This document shows positions 10,699 through 24,144 of a stretch of DNA of 64,000 nt, piece by piece. The stretch covers positions 10,623,001 through 10,687,000 of the forward strand of contig NW_022881614.1 in the NCBI RefSeq assembly GCF_003369915.1. Direction: 5' to 3'. The DNA comes from Drosophila miranda (taxonomy: Eukaryota; Arthropoda; Insecta; Diptera; Drosophilidae). The notes under the pieces were generated by a model. That model saw only the letters and a program-made list of their open reading frames with translations. It made no database searches and was not told the DNA's origin. Numbering within the stretch: the first letter of the stretch is position 1; each line of letters starts with the position of its first letter. A program made the translations under genes and the position numbers.

Positions 10699-11066
10699 TA
10701 TACCCGATACTCAAAATGAGTATTGTGCATTACTTGAAATACAGCAAGAGTATATAGTTTAGTTTTCAATCAATTGTTTATTTTCGCAATAAGATTTTCC
10801 ATTTTCACGGTTGTCGGTTATGCGTAGGGATTGGATGGACGCGATCTGGGCTCGGAGTCCCATGGCTTGTGGCCTGGAAAGTCCTCATGGTTCTTGCAGG
10901 CTGCGCAGATGATTAGATTTGTGGTAAAAGTGGATGTGTGTAACGTCCAGAAGGAATCGTTTCCGACCCCATAAAGTATATATATTCTTGATCAGCATCA
11001 ATAGCCGAGTCGATTGAGCCATGTCTGTCTGTCCGTCTGTCCGTCCGTCCGTCTGTCCGTCTGTCC
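10699..11066 (+). mobile_element. INE-1 fragment split by a gene fragment
   Basis: 10699-10725 is the INE-1 5' terminus, directly after the P32 start codon, and 10912-11066 continues INE-1 from TTAGATTTGTGG to the GTCY microsatellite. About 185 bp of unrelated sequence separates them, and the 3' part of INE-1 is missing. Confidence 0.8.
10728..10911 (-). pseudogene. third, partial copy of the secreted-peptide gene
   Basis: This is the reverse complement of about 9335-9515: it encodes HEDFPGHKPWDSEPRS..RPSNPYA and the 3' flank but lacks the start and most of the leader. Like copy 1 it reads CGTCCATCCAATCCC, not the longer version of copy 2, so it derives from copy 1 or its precursor. It sits inside an INE-1 element. 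Confidence 0.7.
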
Positions 11067-11534
11067 TGCAGCTGGTTGTCGTGGAAGACGAGCCTCCTCC
11101 AATTTCCAACCTAGGGAAATTTGCACACACAGAACACCTTTATACACTTCACTCGGCTGTTTTTCTTTTCAACTTACCCAAACGGGTGCCCCGTCGAAAG
11201 GGTGTATTGCAAGGGTATCACTATACAACGCCTCACTGCCTGAGATATATTTCCTTGTCGTGATTTAATTTAAAAGGTTTCTCTCTCTTTTTTTTCGAAT
11301 ATTTAAAAACCCCGCTGCCACTTTAGAAAATGAACACCATCCAATGCTGTCGACCAGGCTTGGAATGCGGCAATGGCGTCCAATGACATCTATTTGTAGC
11401 CTCTCTTCTCGTCGAACTTCGACTTCGAACCCGCTCTCCTTTCGACGAGGAAGTCTGACCTGGCTCTGACCCACTCTCTGATCCCAGGCCCTCTTTGCCG
11501 ACTGTTAAAGAGAATTTCTCTTGCCTCTCGTCAG
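11067..11534. other. no recognisable gene
   Basis: Sequence between the INE-1 fragment and the transmembrane-protein exons. It is pyrimidine-rich in places (CTCTCTCTTTTTTTT near 11280). It holds only short unconvincing frames; part may be intron of the next gene. Confidence 0.4.
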
Positions 11535-12387
11535 ATGGTGTCTAATTTTCGGCGGACCCCCAAAAACCCTAGGCCTCCTCACAGCAGCTACAAACCTCAC
11601 CGTACATCACCGTGTTCAGAGCCTGAACACAACCAGGAAGGCGGCGGCCTCCCTCTGCCCTAATATGCCACGTGATGGCGCAGGCGCTGAAACTGTCAGC
11701 TTTGTTACCATGGCTCCGGCACCAACGGAGGAGCAGAAGCTGCTGTATTCCAATGTTGGCGCCTCGCCGGGCAGCCAGCTCAGCTTAGAACAGCAGCCAA
11801 CTGGTGGCGACGACTTTGGGATGAATAAGATTACCCTGACCTCAATGGACCCCGAGGAGGTTATGATTAATCTGAACGGTAGGTTGCCCTCTTTTTTTAT
11901 TGATGATGCTTGCTCTAACAAATATTTGATCCTGCCCAATAGATCCACAGAAATCGATAGCCAGCGTGGACGAAATTAAGCAAGCGTCCAGTCCAGGCAC
12001 CATGCTTCTCTTGTTTGTCGTTTTCATCACCTTCTTTGTGGGCGGATGCGTGGGCATTGTGTGTGTGAAAGCGAAGAACCGCCTGGATGGTCAAATGGAC
12101 GACAGCCACCACAATAACTTTGGCAAGCCTATGTAAGTGGCACATTTCTCTTTAGCTGAGAGCTATTTTCACGTTAATTTATTTTCAGACAATTTAAAAC
12201 CCAGAATACCGGCAAGGACATCAATCTGCTGATGGGCTCCAATCCCTATGTCACCACACAGAAAACGCCGAATTTGGATATTGAAAAGGATCGTAGTCAT
12301 GAGTGCAAAAACTCCACAGAACATTTGGAAAAGGAGCTGCCCTGCAAGACGTCCACGCTGACGAAAGTGAAACGCACTTACATTTAA
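11535..12387 (+). pseudogene. 3' exons of a single-pass transmembrane protein, possibly semaphorin-1b
   Basis: Three exons join in frame: about 11535-11878, 11943-12132 and 12189-12387, with GT-AG introns of 64 and 56 bp. The first ends ...DPEEVMINLN. The second carries a clear membrane segment, MLLLFVVFITFFVGGCVGIV, followed by basic KAKNR. The third encodes a cytoplasmic tail with NLLMGSNPYVTTQKTPNLD and ends LTKVKRTYI. The extracellular side is rich in Ser, Thr, Gln and Pro. No start codon or folded extracellular domain is present, so this is a 5'-truncated gene. Sema-1b is my best guess, from the short tail and from its recalled map position with the other genes here, but I see no diagnostic semaphorin motif. 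Confidence 0.5.
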
Positions 12388-12644
12388 TGTGGAAGCAGCA
12401 GCCGTAGCAGATCCCTCTGCAAAATTAGTCGAATTTCTCTATATATTCTATAACATATTTTCGTTGTTTATGTTGCTCTGTTAGTTGTACGAGTAGTAAC
12501 CCCCCCACCACATCCCGCGAACGGAACAGACAACAGCTTCGGGGATGCGTTTGAAACGCGTCTCAAGAGTACGGCGCAGAAGCTGTTGCACCATTTTTTA
12601 TATGTTAGCGTCACTAATATAATTTAATTGTATGTATTAATTGT
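12388..12644. other. 3' flank, no gene seen
   Basis: AT-rich downstream sequence of the transmembrane-protein exons, with a short GC-richer patch near 12500-12590. No convincing coding frame or RNA gene. Confidence 0.4.
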
Positions 12645-14560
12645 TTAAGTTATCTCTACCGACGCACAAAAGTTACTGAATTCGTCGCCTTGATTCATAT
12701 TCTCGATGGCCATTTTGTCATTCCTTGAGTTTTCTTGTGTCTGATTTTTAAATGGATAAGAACGTTTGATTAGCGCGCTTCTTTCTGATTGATTACCATC
12801 TAACTTATCATATAGTCTTATGTTAATATTATTTTTACGTTCGGTGAATAAAGACGCGCAGGTTAAACTAATAGCTTTTTGCTTTAACGAACTTAATGAT
12901 GTGTGTTGCTTCGCATTGATATTTTTCTTATGAACTAATTTTACTTCAATAACTTTAAGGGCATCGCGTCCCAACAATACCGGCAATGGCAGCATGTTAT
13001 CATCTACGATGTTTAATAAAACGATGTATTTCTTTGTGCAAAATTCAATATGGCACTTAAATTTCCCCCATATGGGAATTGGTTGTCCTCCTAGTCCATA
13101 GTATTTCCTAACTTCATTATAGGCTTCAACTATAGCCGACTTCGGTATCAAAGACTTATGAATAAAACTTACAGGGCTACCTGTATCAAATAGACTAAAA
13201 ATACTGACGCCTCTTTGTTCACCAAACGGAAGTCATAAAGTGATTAACTGGACAGCCGCTAAATCGTCGTTGTTTTTTTCTCCTGGTCGCTCCTCATCTT
13301 GAACTGCAGCTACCCTAGTGGCCATCTTTCGTTTCGGGCACTGCGAATATAGGTGGCTGGTACTCCAACAGTTAAAACATGCCCCATCCGGTCTCTTTGG
13401 CTGACTGCATTCCTTCATAACGTGCCCAAATTGCCGACAGTTGTAGCAACGCATTGCGCCACCACCTTGCTGCTGCCCAACTGCCATACTCACATTTAGT
13501 TTTCCCTTTGTCATACCTTCGCTACGAATTGCTACGACGCCAGGAGCTCTTCTGACCTTATCATAGGTGACCATCTTGTCACGCAACTCGTTGAGTGTGC
13601 TGCAATATAGCATGGATGCTGCCATGCCCGTCTTGTCCTGCAGTCCCTCTACGATGAATTTGACCACATCGCTCGTGGCCATGTCTGCTTGCGACGCTAT
13701 GCTGCACATTGCGACGAAATATTGCAATGCGCTTTCATTATTTGCAATTTTCCGTGCCTCCAGTCGCTTTCCAATGTCCCACGCTGTCACTTTCTGCTCA
13801 AAGACGTTGAGCAAATCTGCTCGCATCAATTGCCAAGTCAAAGGCGCCAGATGGTCGATGTTCGCCTTCGCCGATCCGCCTAGCAGCCGCTTCGCTAATA
13901 TCCAGCATTTGGACTCGAATACACCATGGAAATTCATAATGTCCTCAAAGTTACTTATCCAATTGGTTACAGCCTGGTCGTCATCTCCAGAAAATGGACG
14001 CATCAACGCCTCAATGTGTGTCAAGTCGATGCAATCTCTCGGCGTTTCCAACTCCATAGCCTCTTTCTCCGTTTTCAATATGCTTAATTTGAGATCAGCT
14101 AAGCGCTTGCGAGAAACGGACAATTGTTCCAACTGCTGCAAACGGCGCGATTCTTCTTCGTATTCATCTGATCGCATGGTCAATTTCGAACAAGCGTTGT
14201 CTTGTCGCGGCATGAATGCTTCTCGAGCCTTCTGCACATTTTCACCATATTCTTCTGGCGCCGCTTTTACTGCGTGTTGTGCACTACGGTTGTCTCTATC
14301 TATCTCGCGCTCAACCGGGACTGCAAAAATGTCTGCCTGCATAGTCTCGTCTGCGTTTGGCGCCGTATTTCCTAGCTCATGCGTGTCTTCCATGATTTTT
14401 TGTACTGCTGTACGTAATTGGTGTATGTTGGCATCTTGATCAAAATATACGTTATGTCGCTACGCAATATGTCGCTAAGTTCACTTTTGGTTTTCGCTCT
14501 TATGTCTGCATTGTTCATCGCAGTTTTTTTTTTTTTTTGGGCAAACCCCACACCTGATAT
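12645..14560 (-). mobile_element. Ty3/Gypsy-like fossil, gag and protease region
   Basis: Broken element on the - strand. The gag part (about 13233-14393) carries two CCHC zinc knuckles (CYNCRQFGHVMKEC and CFNCWSTSHLYSQC), and a protease-like part (about 12645-13151) has LLGRDALKVIEV. No reverse transcriptase, integrase or clear LTRs are present, so only part of the element survives. The subfamily is not assigned. Confidence 0.7.
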
Positions 14561-14635
14561 GTAAACTTTTAATAGCACGGTTGTATTATATGTTCTTCTT
14601 TCTTGATCGGCGTATTCGAATGAATGTGTGTTGGC

Positions 14636-14668
14636 ATATCGATACTTGTCGAGGACAAGTATCGATAT
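14636..14668. repeat. perfect 15-bp palindrome with 3-bp loop
   Basis: ATATCGATACTTGTC (14636-14650), loop GAG, then GACAAGTATCGATAT (14654-14668). It lies between the gag fossil and the hAT element. It contains two TATCGATA cores and could form a hairpin. It may be a terminal piece of one of the neighbours. Confidence 0.6.
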
Positions 14669-14758
14669 ATCGAGTACATTGGTATTTCTTATAATACTAT
14701 CGATGAGTAAATCTTAAACTAATATTCAAATCTTATAAACTAATATTCATATCTTACA

Positions 14759-16656
14759 ATATTGAGCTTTATTTTTTTCAAAATAATTTATATGTTCCAA
14801 ATAACCATGAGCCAGTCAATCCGGCATGATGGCCCAACAATCAGCCTACTAATCTGCCCATTTCTTACAGTATTTTAATTATTTTTAAATGTATAAGTTC
14901 GGGATGCTTTTTTTTTGTATTCGCTATGTTAATACTTGTATAAGCGGTTTTCAATTATAGATTGATTCGTTTGTGGAGGATTCCTGACAGTGACATTGCA
15001 CAAGGCTTTGCTTGCAAACGGACCAAGTCGGCATCTTTGGCTTACAATGTGATGGCACCTGCTGCAAAGGAAACACTGAGGAGTGAGGTTAAAAAGAGCG
15101 TGTGCCCAGCTGGAAAAACCATGTTTTCGATCATCATCGACGAGTCTACGAATGTGACATGTACTAAGGTACTAGCGTGCGCTGTAATGTTCGTCGACAC
15201 GGATGTTCAAACTAAGTACTTATTTTCGATTGATTTGGATGGCGAGAAAGCAAAGGACTTATTCCAAGCTTTGGATATGGGACTTCAGGAATTTGGGTTC
15301 AGCATGGAGAACATTATAGGATTTACAGCTGACACCACAAATGTCATGTTTGGTGAGCATAACAGCATAGTTTCCAAGATTAAAAATGCAAATGATTCGG
15401 TTCTTTTTGTAAAGTGTGTTTGCCACTCAGTAGCACTCGCTTCAACTTATGCTTGTAAAATGCTACCAAGAAGTCTAGAGCAAACGATTAAGGATACATT
15501 CAATTACTTTTCTAAGAGCTCAAAGCGGCACAGAAAATTAAAGGCATTTCAAAAATTTCTAAATTCTCCGGAGCATCAAATACTCAATCAATCATTATGA
15601 AATTCGCTGGTTGTCTCTGCATTCTTGTATTGCACGTATGATTGAGCAGTGGGATGCACTTGTTCTTTTTTTTGAGTACGAATTGGGCATAGAAAAAAAT
15701 TTACCTGCAGAATACACTCTCTCAAATTTAAAAAGCGTTTCAGTCTAATTATATTTCTACTTTCTAGACTATATTTTGCCTATAATAAATAGATTTAATA
15801 TCATTTTTCAGTCTAGCAAAGCTGTAACACACATAATATATAAAAATATGTCTGAAACTTATAAGTTAATATTAAGCTGTTATTTGAATTTACTAGATCC
15901 AAGCAATGTTAATTTCGTAGAATTCCAAAAAATGAATTTGGGCATTAATGTAAGCCTCGAAGTGTCAAAATTAGAAAGAAATGAAAAATATGCTTTTTTC
16001 CAAAGAGCGCAGTCTTTTTTGATCGAGTTGAGTATACAATTAAAGAAAAGGTTGCCTTTTAACGAGAAGGATTTTAAACTTCTCTCATTCTTAAACCCTG
16101 AAGACATAGTCAATGGCCAATTTGCATGACCTGTATAAAAGTTTCCTCAACTTATTAAAGATCCGCAGGGAATCGAATGTGCTCTTTTTAGTTTATTAAA
16201 AACACACTAAAGTCCTGGCCATTTCTGGTATACATTGGGACAAATTAACCATTTCAACAATGAATTAAAATATGAAAAAATTTCAAAATTTGCACAAGTA
16301 CTGCTTATATTGCCAGTTTGGAATGCATCATGTGAAAGAATTTTCTCCGAAGTGAACTTAATAAAAACAAATACAAGAAATATATTTAAGAATATAAATG
16401 TTTCAAATCTTTTATATGTGAGACAAGGTCTAAGGAAGAACAACGGTTGCGAGAATTTTGAACCGAACACTGAAATGCTGTTAAAAAATCCCAGCGACAT
16501 CGTTAGTGACGATTGTGATGTTAGTGATTAGTATATTATTAAGACTTTATTATTATTAATAAGTCTTATTAAGACTTAAGATTATTAAATGAAATGAATT
16601 AAACAAGTATTTCGAATAGGCCAATCAAGTAGGCAATAGATTCACCAATCGTATAA
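14759..16656 (+). mobile_element. hAT-family DNA transposon, copy A (degenerate transposase)
   Basis: The first block (14962-15600) reads MIRLWRIPDSDIAQGF, then FSIIIDESTN and GFTADTTNVMFG, typical of the hAT RNase-H-like catalytic region. After a frameshift near 15597 the frame continues HYEIRWLSLHSCIARMIEQ. A later block covers 15776-16129, and 16235-16531 has the C-terminal dimerisation region (NASCERIFSEVNLIKTNTRN). An AG at 14958-14959 suggests a lost 5' exon, and no BED zinc finger is seen. At least two frame breaks make it inactive. An inverted relative lies at 29096-32131 and contains INE-1 where this copy has an empty site. Confidence 0.8.
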
Positions 16657-18290
16657 TGTTCCAGTCCCACCTGAACGATAGGTGGCCAGGGCTGAGGGCG
16701 ACGCGCCATCTAGCGGAAGTCCAGGGAGGCTCGATGGTGTATGGGGACATCGGGGGGAGCTGGAGCCGTTACTGGGGATATAAGGAAGAGAATAGGATTA
16801 GTTATATGTATTAGTAAGGGAAAAAGGGATAAATAGGAGTGAAAATATTAGAAAACGTGGATTGGATTATGGAAATCGGGGAGCGTGGACGGAGTAACGT
16901 CGAAATTTGAAATTTTGTGCTTAAAACAGAAAGTTTGAAGTGAGTACAGAAAAGGCGGGCGATAAAATAGGTTGTAATGCAGAAAATTTTACTAACAGCC
17001 GGCAAGGAATATAGCCACCAGAACCGGGCCAGAAGGTTTCCTGGAGAGGGACACTGGAGTTCGAGAAAGTCGACTGCAGAGAAGAAGACTGCCCAACGGA
17101 ATCTGAGTGAGTTCGTTCCAGTTGCGCGTGTGTGAGCCAAGTAGCGCGGGACATGTGAAGGGGGAGGGTGAAAGAGGACGATTTAGCTGCCAGGGCAATT
17201 CTAGCCACACCGCACGATCGTTGCATCGCCTTCCAGTGCGTGCCACACATTTAGTCTCATTCACCAAGTAAAAACCCCGAAACCCTATTCACACACACAA
17301 ACACGCGCACACGTATACACGGACCTATATAAATTTAGGGCTGACCGGCCACGGCCAGCGATCGCCCACGTCGTTTGAACTTAAAGAAAAAAAACATAAT
17401 CCGCACTCCAAACACCGTTCCACATTAAATGTTATTTTGTTCCGTGTGTTGTCCTTTATTTAGTAATTAGTATTAGCTTAAACCGTTTAACGTAAAATCT
17501 TGGCCATTGAAAAAAAATATGTAAAAACACCAACACCTTTCACGAACCTAAATCTGCGATCAGCTGTTCAGTGCCAGAAGATTAACCCTTAGTGGGTGAC
17601 GCGGGGGTCCCATCAGTCCACCGTATTTGGTCGAGCGATTTGTGGAAAAATACTGTTTATTGTTTATGTCCCGGGGACCATTAACAAGAGCTCTTGGTAG
17701 GTTAAGTCTCCGTAGGGGCTCGAGTTAAATTGACTCCCGTAAAACTGGATCCACTCATCTACACATATTCCATTACGTATGGGTGAGGGTATCCCTGTTG
17801 GTTGAACGAAATTTCAGCAGTTATTTCCTTGTTTGCCTTTGTGTCGAACGTTTTGGTGTTTCTTAGTGGTTAGTGATAATTTTGAGTATAGCTATTTATT
17901 AATGAGAAAGATGAAATCGTCAATTTACGATTATTAAAGCTTGGATATATATTGAAGCATGATGCATTAAATTTAAAATAGAGGGAGGACGCGTGGCGTA
18001 AGCCATGGATTAGGCCAGCCGTCACCGTTCCAGCAGAGGGTGGCCAAAATGAACGTTGTGTTTGGTCACAGGTAGGGCGGGCGCGCGAAGTGATAACACC
18101 CAAGCTTGACCCACTTGATAGCCGTCTGTTTATGATTTTCTTTGTTGTTGTTAGGTTGTTGTCAGTTTTGATGTCCCGAGAAGTAGTATGTCTCCTTTTT
18201 TGTCTACATTTGGCGGGCAAGGGGAACTACCCAGCCCTGGGGTCGACAGCTAGCCGGCATTGCCCTCTGGGAAACAAGCCAAGTGTAACA
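16657..18290 (+). repeat. 5' LTR of family A copy 1
   Basis: 1634 bp, TGTTCCAGTCCC at the start and AAGTGTAACA at the end, followed by the primer-binding site. Confidence 0.85.
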
Positions 18291-21200
18291 AATGGCGCCC
18301 AATGGTTTTCGAATTCGCATGCATCTGGACTGACGCAGGTTCGGGTGGTATTACAAGAAATGTCAATGTTGATGCTAGGGATGGATAGACGGAGTTAGTT
18401 AACGGATATATAAAATTTGTGATAGGGACTTACGAATTACAGTTGAACATTTTGTCGCTATTCGATGTCGCAAGTGAACGTAAGTCACTGCCGTTCAACA
18501 AAAAAATGGACAGGGAGTTTGCGACGGACACATTGCCTGGTGGACTGTGATATCGAATAAATCTGTGATGGAATGTGATATTGGAATAAGTTAGAGTAAG
18601 TCATGTAGGTAAATGTTCATTGTAGTTTTGCTCATGCACCGTGAGGCTTTTCGTTTATCGGCCATCGCTTAGAGCGATGACTAGAGTAGATGACAGGCCA
18701 CACAAAGGTGGTGTTCGTAATTGTAGGATATCCGTAGGGCGACTGTCAAGTGGAGCGCAGAAACTGGAGCGGTTGCTGGTCCCGGCTAGTCACGTGTCCC
18801 CCTCTTAATGAATCTTGTAAGAAGAAGAAGAACTGTTAGGAATTTTTGTTGTTAGGTTTTGTGTTGTGTTGAACGTGTTTGAAGTTTGAGTGTCTTAGGT
18901 GTCGATCGAATATACATGTATGTTATTATTTATTTATTCAAATATTTAATTGCATATATCTCGTTAACGGCGCTAGTTGGCGCAATATTTATATCGGTAT
19001 TTATTTATTTATTTATCGGAGTATTTATTGGTCCGAAGCGTGGTGTTATTTATTCTTACTAGTTATTTCTTTGGGTATTTATTTCTTTATTTATATATAT
19101 TATCTTAGTTTAGGAGTTTCCCTTTTTTTTTTTTTGTAATATTGGTGTTGCTCGGTGCAGATGCCACAAGAAGGGGGTAGTAGACAGTATCATACGCGAT
19201 CAAGCATAAACAAAACAGTGGACCAGATAGGAGAAGTGTCAGGGGCGATGTTTGATCAAGATCGGGAGGAACTTGGAGCTGTGGGTGGGTTGCCAAGAAC
19301 ACCGGTCCAGGCCAGGTCAGAAGAATGGCCAATGTCCGATCCTACACCCACGCTTGCTTCCGAACTGGCATCAGCAGTCAACGTTGGCTCAGGCTCATGC
19401 GACACACAGGGCAGCGAACACTGACTCGATTAGTCGGGTGTTGCAGGAGGAGTTGCGTAAGGGGTTTATCGAGATGATGCACCAACTCAACGAGGTACTC
19501 CAGCCGGTTAGACAGCTGCAGCAGCAGAAGGAACCGCAGCGGGAGAAGGTTCACCACGAGCAGGAGTATCGAGGAGCAATCCCGAAAAGGAAGCCGTCTA
19601 GCACGACTGATGCGCCGATTCCGCCACCAAAACCATTTTTGGCTCGCTCGGGGCGAGGTGGTATTGGTCCGGAACCGTCTTCAGGAGTAGGACCGATCGC
19701 ATCCAGTGAGCAGCATCAACGGGGTGGGCATCAAGCGCGAAATTGGCGAAACCCGATAGCACTCAGACACTCGGGTCAGGGTCGTGGCGAGGGTAGGAGA
19801 GCTGGTGGGATTCCTCGAGAAGATCCGAATCCAAATCCCCCGGGTTATAGACCTTGGCCACGGTGGGGCCGAGTCGAAAAATGGGACGTGACGTTCGACG
19901 GAGACAGCAACAAAATGACAGTCGAGGATTTTGTGTTCCGAATTGAATTCCTACAAGCCCAATGCCGCTGTCCGTGGGATGAAGTTCTAAAGGGATTTCA
20001 TCACCTGGTTAAAGGAAACGCGCGGGAATGGTACTGGCAGTACATCCGTGATCATGGCGGTGGTGTTTGGCAGGAACTAAGGGGCGACTTAATTGCTCGT
20101 TTCCGAGGCACGGCGTCCGAGTTCGACCGCATGAGAGAACTGCGAAAAAAAAAATGCAGCGGTCAAACGAGAGTGTGGAAGACTTTTTCCATGTCATGAG
20201 AAAGCTCGCGTCGAGGTTGGAGATGCCACCACCTGAAAAGGAGATGGTAAAAATCGTCAAAAAGGCACTCACAGATGAGATAGCGAGTTTCGTCTACGGC
20301 TTACGGGTTTATTCCTTAGACCAACTGCGGGATGAGTGCGTGGAAATAGAGGCACATCTGAAGAGGAAGGCTCGATCCTCGTGGTCGCGGGCCGAATGCG
20401 AACGTCAGCGAGGTCGCGCAGGATCGGTCGATTGGCGATGAAGAGGCAGAGGTCATTGAGGAAGCGCAAGTGACACAGCGTGTTCCACAGAAGTTGATTT
20501 GCTGGAACTGCGGGCAGACCGATCATGGCTTTAGGGACTGTATGGCATCGGAGAGGCGAATTTTCTGCTACCGGTGTGGAAAGCCCGATGCATATTGTCC
20601 AACCTGTCCGAATTGCGCGGGAAACATGAAGAGGGGTGCGATCCAAGCAGGCGAATCACGCTCACAGAAGGGGCCTGCGCAGAGAAAGTAGAAGAAAATA
20701 AAAATGAATTAGATAGACGTAAATTGCATGCTAGGTTAAGGAACTTATCATATGAAGAGCGCTTAAGAAATTATTTAGAAACCAGAAATAGAATATTTTC
20801 TGAGCTACAAGTGGATGGTATGCGAGCACTGTCGGTGCGGGTGAGAAAGGCGAGATCCCGTTTTAAGCAAAGGCGAGCTATGAGGAGGCAGGTGATTGCT
20901 TCAGTAAAGCGTTGGTGCAAGAAAGACCCGAGAGTTTTCGCAGAAATCTCTATAATGGGCAAGTCCGTGCGAGGCCTGTTGGATTCAGGCGCTACACACA
21001 GCATGCTAGGGTGTAATGGTCAGGAATTCCTGGAGAAGCTGGGCGTGGAGGCTCGTCGATATTCTTCTATAGTGAAGGTAGCGAATGGGAAGATCGCGCA
21101 ATCGTTGGCCGAGTAGAATTACCGGTGAAATACAAGGGAGAGGTAAAAAGATTAACGTTTTTCGTATGCCCTTTCTTAGAACAGGAAATTTACTTGGGGG

Positions 21201-24144
21201 TAGACTTTTGGCGGGTATTCTCATTGGCTCCTGAGGTGATGGAGAAGGTCCAGTAGGGGCATCTCACAGATTAGTGGAAGAAGTGCTGGCTGATCAAGTC
21301 GCTCACTATGTGGAAGGCCCGGAGAAGGAGATAGTGCAGGAAGAATGGGAGTTGTCAGAAGAGCAAAGGGCAGCCTTGGGTCAGGTGAAGGCAGAGTTTC
21401 TGACTTTCGAAGCCGTAGGCCTGGGAGGACGTCGAGAGAGACTCACAAAATTCAGTTGGTGGAGAAGGCGAGCCTGTGAAGGATCGACATTACCCGCTGT
21501 CGCCAGCGATGCGGGAAGTGGTGTGTGGTGAGGTGGACAAAATGTTGGCTTTGGGAGTCATCGAGTACAGTGATAGTCCGTGGAGCAACCGTACCACCGT
21601 GATGCGAAGGCCGGGCAAAAATCGTTTCTGTCTCGATGCCCGAAAGCTCAACAAAGTAACCATCAAGGACGCTAACCCACTTCCTAGCATCGAGGGGATT
21701 TTGTCGCGTCTCGATCAGACGATATATATCTCCAGCGTCGACTTAAAATTCGCTTTTTGGCAAATCGAGCTGGACGAGCAGAGTCGACCATATACGGCGT
21801 TCACGGTGCCGGGACGGCCTCTGTACCAGTTCCGTATGATGCCCTTTGGCCTCTGCAACGCCGCACAACGCCTATGTAGACTGGTCGATAAGGTGATTCC
21901 TGTTGAGATGCGTTCAAACGTCTATGCGTATCTCGACGACTTGCTGATTATAGCTGAGGACTTCCAAACGCACGTGAAGATTCTGCGACAGGTTGCCGAG
22001 CGTCTACGAGAAGCAAATTTAACGATAGGGCTGAGCAAATCTCATTTTTGCTATAAAAACATTAAATACCTGGGATTTATAGTGGGAGGAGGAGCGCTGA
22101 AGATTGATCCGGATCGTGTGTCGGCCATTTTGCGCATTCCCGAGCCGCGATCTGTTCGAGAATTGCGTAGTTTCCTGGGAACTGCGGGCTGGTACCGGCG
22201 CTTTATGAAAAACTATGCTGAGATGGCCGGTCCGCTCACAGACGCCCTGAAAAAGTCGGGAAATGGAAAGTTTAAATTGACGGAGGAGGCAAAACGAGCC
22301 ATGGGGGAGCTAAAAGCTGCACTCACCTCGGCACCAGTCCTGGTACACGCGGATTTCAAGCGGCACTTCTACATACAGTGCGACGCCTCACATTATGGAG
22401 TAGGAGCCGTACTCTTCCAAAGGGATGACGAGCAGAGCGAGAGGCCCATAGCGTTTTTCTCTGCCAAACTGAATTGCCACCAAAAAAACTACTCGGTGAC
22501 AGAGAAAGAGTGTCTGGCAGCCCTCATGGCGATCCTTAAGTTCCGTCCGTACGTAGAGCTTATGCCGTTTACAGTCATAACTGACCACGCCAGTCTCAAA
22601 TGGCTCATGACCATGAAGAACCTGGATGGTCGCTTAGCTCGTTGGTCCCTTCAACTGCAGGCCTTTGATTTCGGCATAGAACACCGGAAAGGAGCGGACA
22701 ATGTAGTGGCAGATACATTGTCACGCAGTATTGAAGAGCTGGAATTGGATCCGAGTAGTATCCTGGGTTTTGAAACGGTGGAGTTTGAATCTGGAGAATA
22801 TCAGGAGTTAAGGAAGGAAATAACAGAGAACCAAGACCGCTTACCTGATCTCCAGATTGTTGACGGCATGATATTCAAGCGCATGCGCTTTGAACGATTG
22901 GATGATCAACTGGAGGGCGCCGTCTGGAAATTGTGGGTTCCGAGTTCGCTGACGGCCGCGTTGATAGACAAAGCACATTCGGAAGAGAAGACAGCGCACG
23001 GAGGAATCGCGGAAACCTTGCACTTATTGCGTAGGCAGTTTTACTGGCCGAACATGGCGATAGAGGTGCGGGATTATATCCGACGGTGCACCGTGTGCAA
23101 GGAGTCGAAAGCGCCGAATTATCGGATGCAGGTCGGGATGGGGCAAGAAGTGGTCACTGAGCGCCCGTTCCAAAAACTTTATATTGATTTTTTGGGCAAA
23201 TATCCGCGGTCAAAGAACGGTCAGGCGTGGATATTTATTGTAGTTGACCAGTTCTCTAAGTTCACATTCCTAAAGACCATGACCAAGGCCACAGCAAAGT
23301 AAGTTGTAAGATTCCTCGTTCACGAGGTGTTTTACAAGTTTGGAGTGCCGGAGATGATTCACTCGGACAATGGGGCTCAGTTCGTCTCGAAAACTTTTAA
23401 GGAGATGACCGATGCATTCGGAGTCACTCATATGAGGAGGCCAGTGTATTCTCCGCAGAGTAACGCAGCCGAACGCGTGAATCGCACAGTACTCAGCGCG
23501 ATTCGGGCGTATCTGGAAGACGATCACCGGGACTGGGATGTGCATCTGCCGGAGATAGAACTGGCTATTAGGAACTCGGTTCACGAGGCAACAGGCGTAA
23601 CACCATTCTTTGCAGTCTTCGGGCAGCAAATGTATTTGCATGGGTCATGCTACAAGCTGGCAAAGCGACTGCGGTCAATCGGCGAGCATGACATATCGCT
23701 GCTGGAGGGTCAGGACAAGCGACAACTCATCCAAGAGAGGATTCGCGCTAGTTTACATCAGGCATACGAGCGTAGTAGGGTAAGATACAACCAGCGAGCT
23801 CGGGTGTTTTACGCGAGGCCGGGACAAGAGGTATTCCGCCGAAATTTTGTCCTTAGTGACTTCGGAAAAGGCTTTAATGCCAAGTTCGCGTGCAAATTCA
23901 TCCGATGCCGGGTAATGAAGCCAGTAGGAGAGAACGCGTATGCTCTGGAGGACCTTAACGGCCGTCCCATAGGAGTGTACCACGCCAAAGACCTGAGAAT
24001 GTAGTGAGGTTTGGGTGTGGCCTACGTTGGGCGCGGCAGAAGAATGCAGGGCACGCCGGCGTGTGCTCAATAGTGTTCCGGAATCCGGTGGGCATGCCCA
24101 CGCGAATGTTGTCCCTCCTGGGACTGACGACATACTCGTGGTGG

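Noticed and set aside
11014-11268. Open frames through the INE-1 microsatellite
   Set aside because: The VCLSVCPSVRLSVCP-type peptide is only translated repeat.
18879-19139. Open frame rich in Tyr, Ile and Phe
   Set aside because: Translation of TTTA and AT-rich repeats in the Gypsy leader; it recurs in copy 2 at about 47357-47587.
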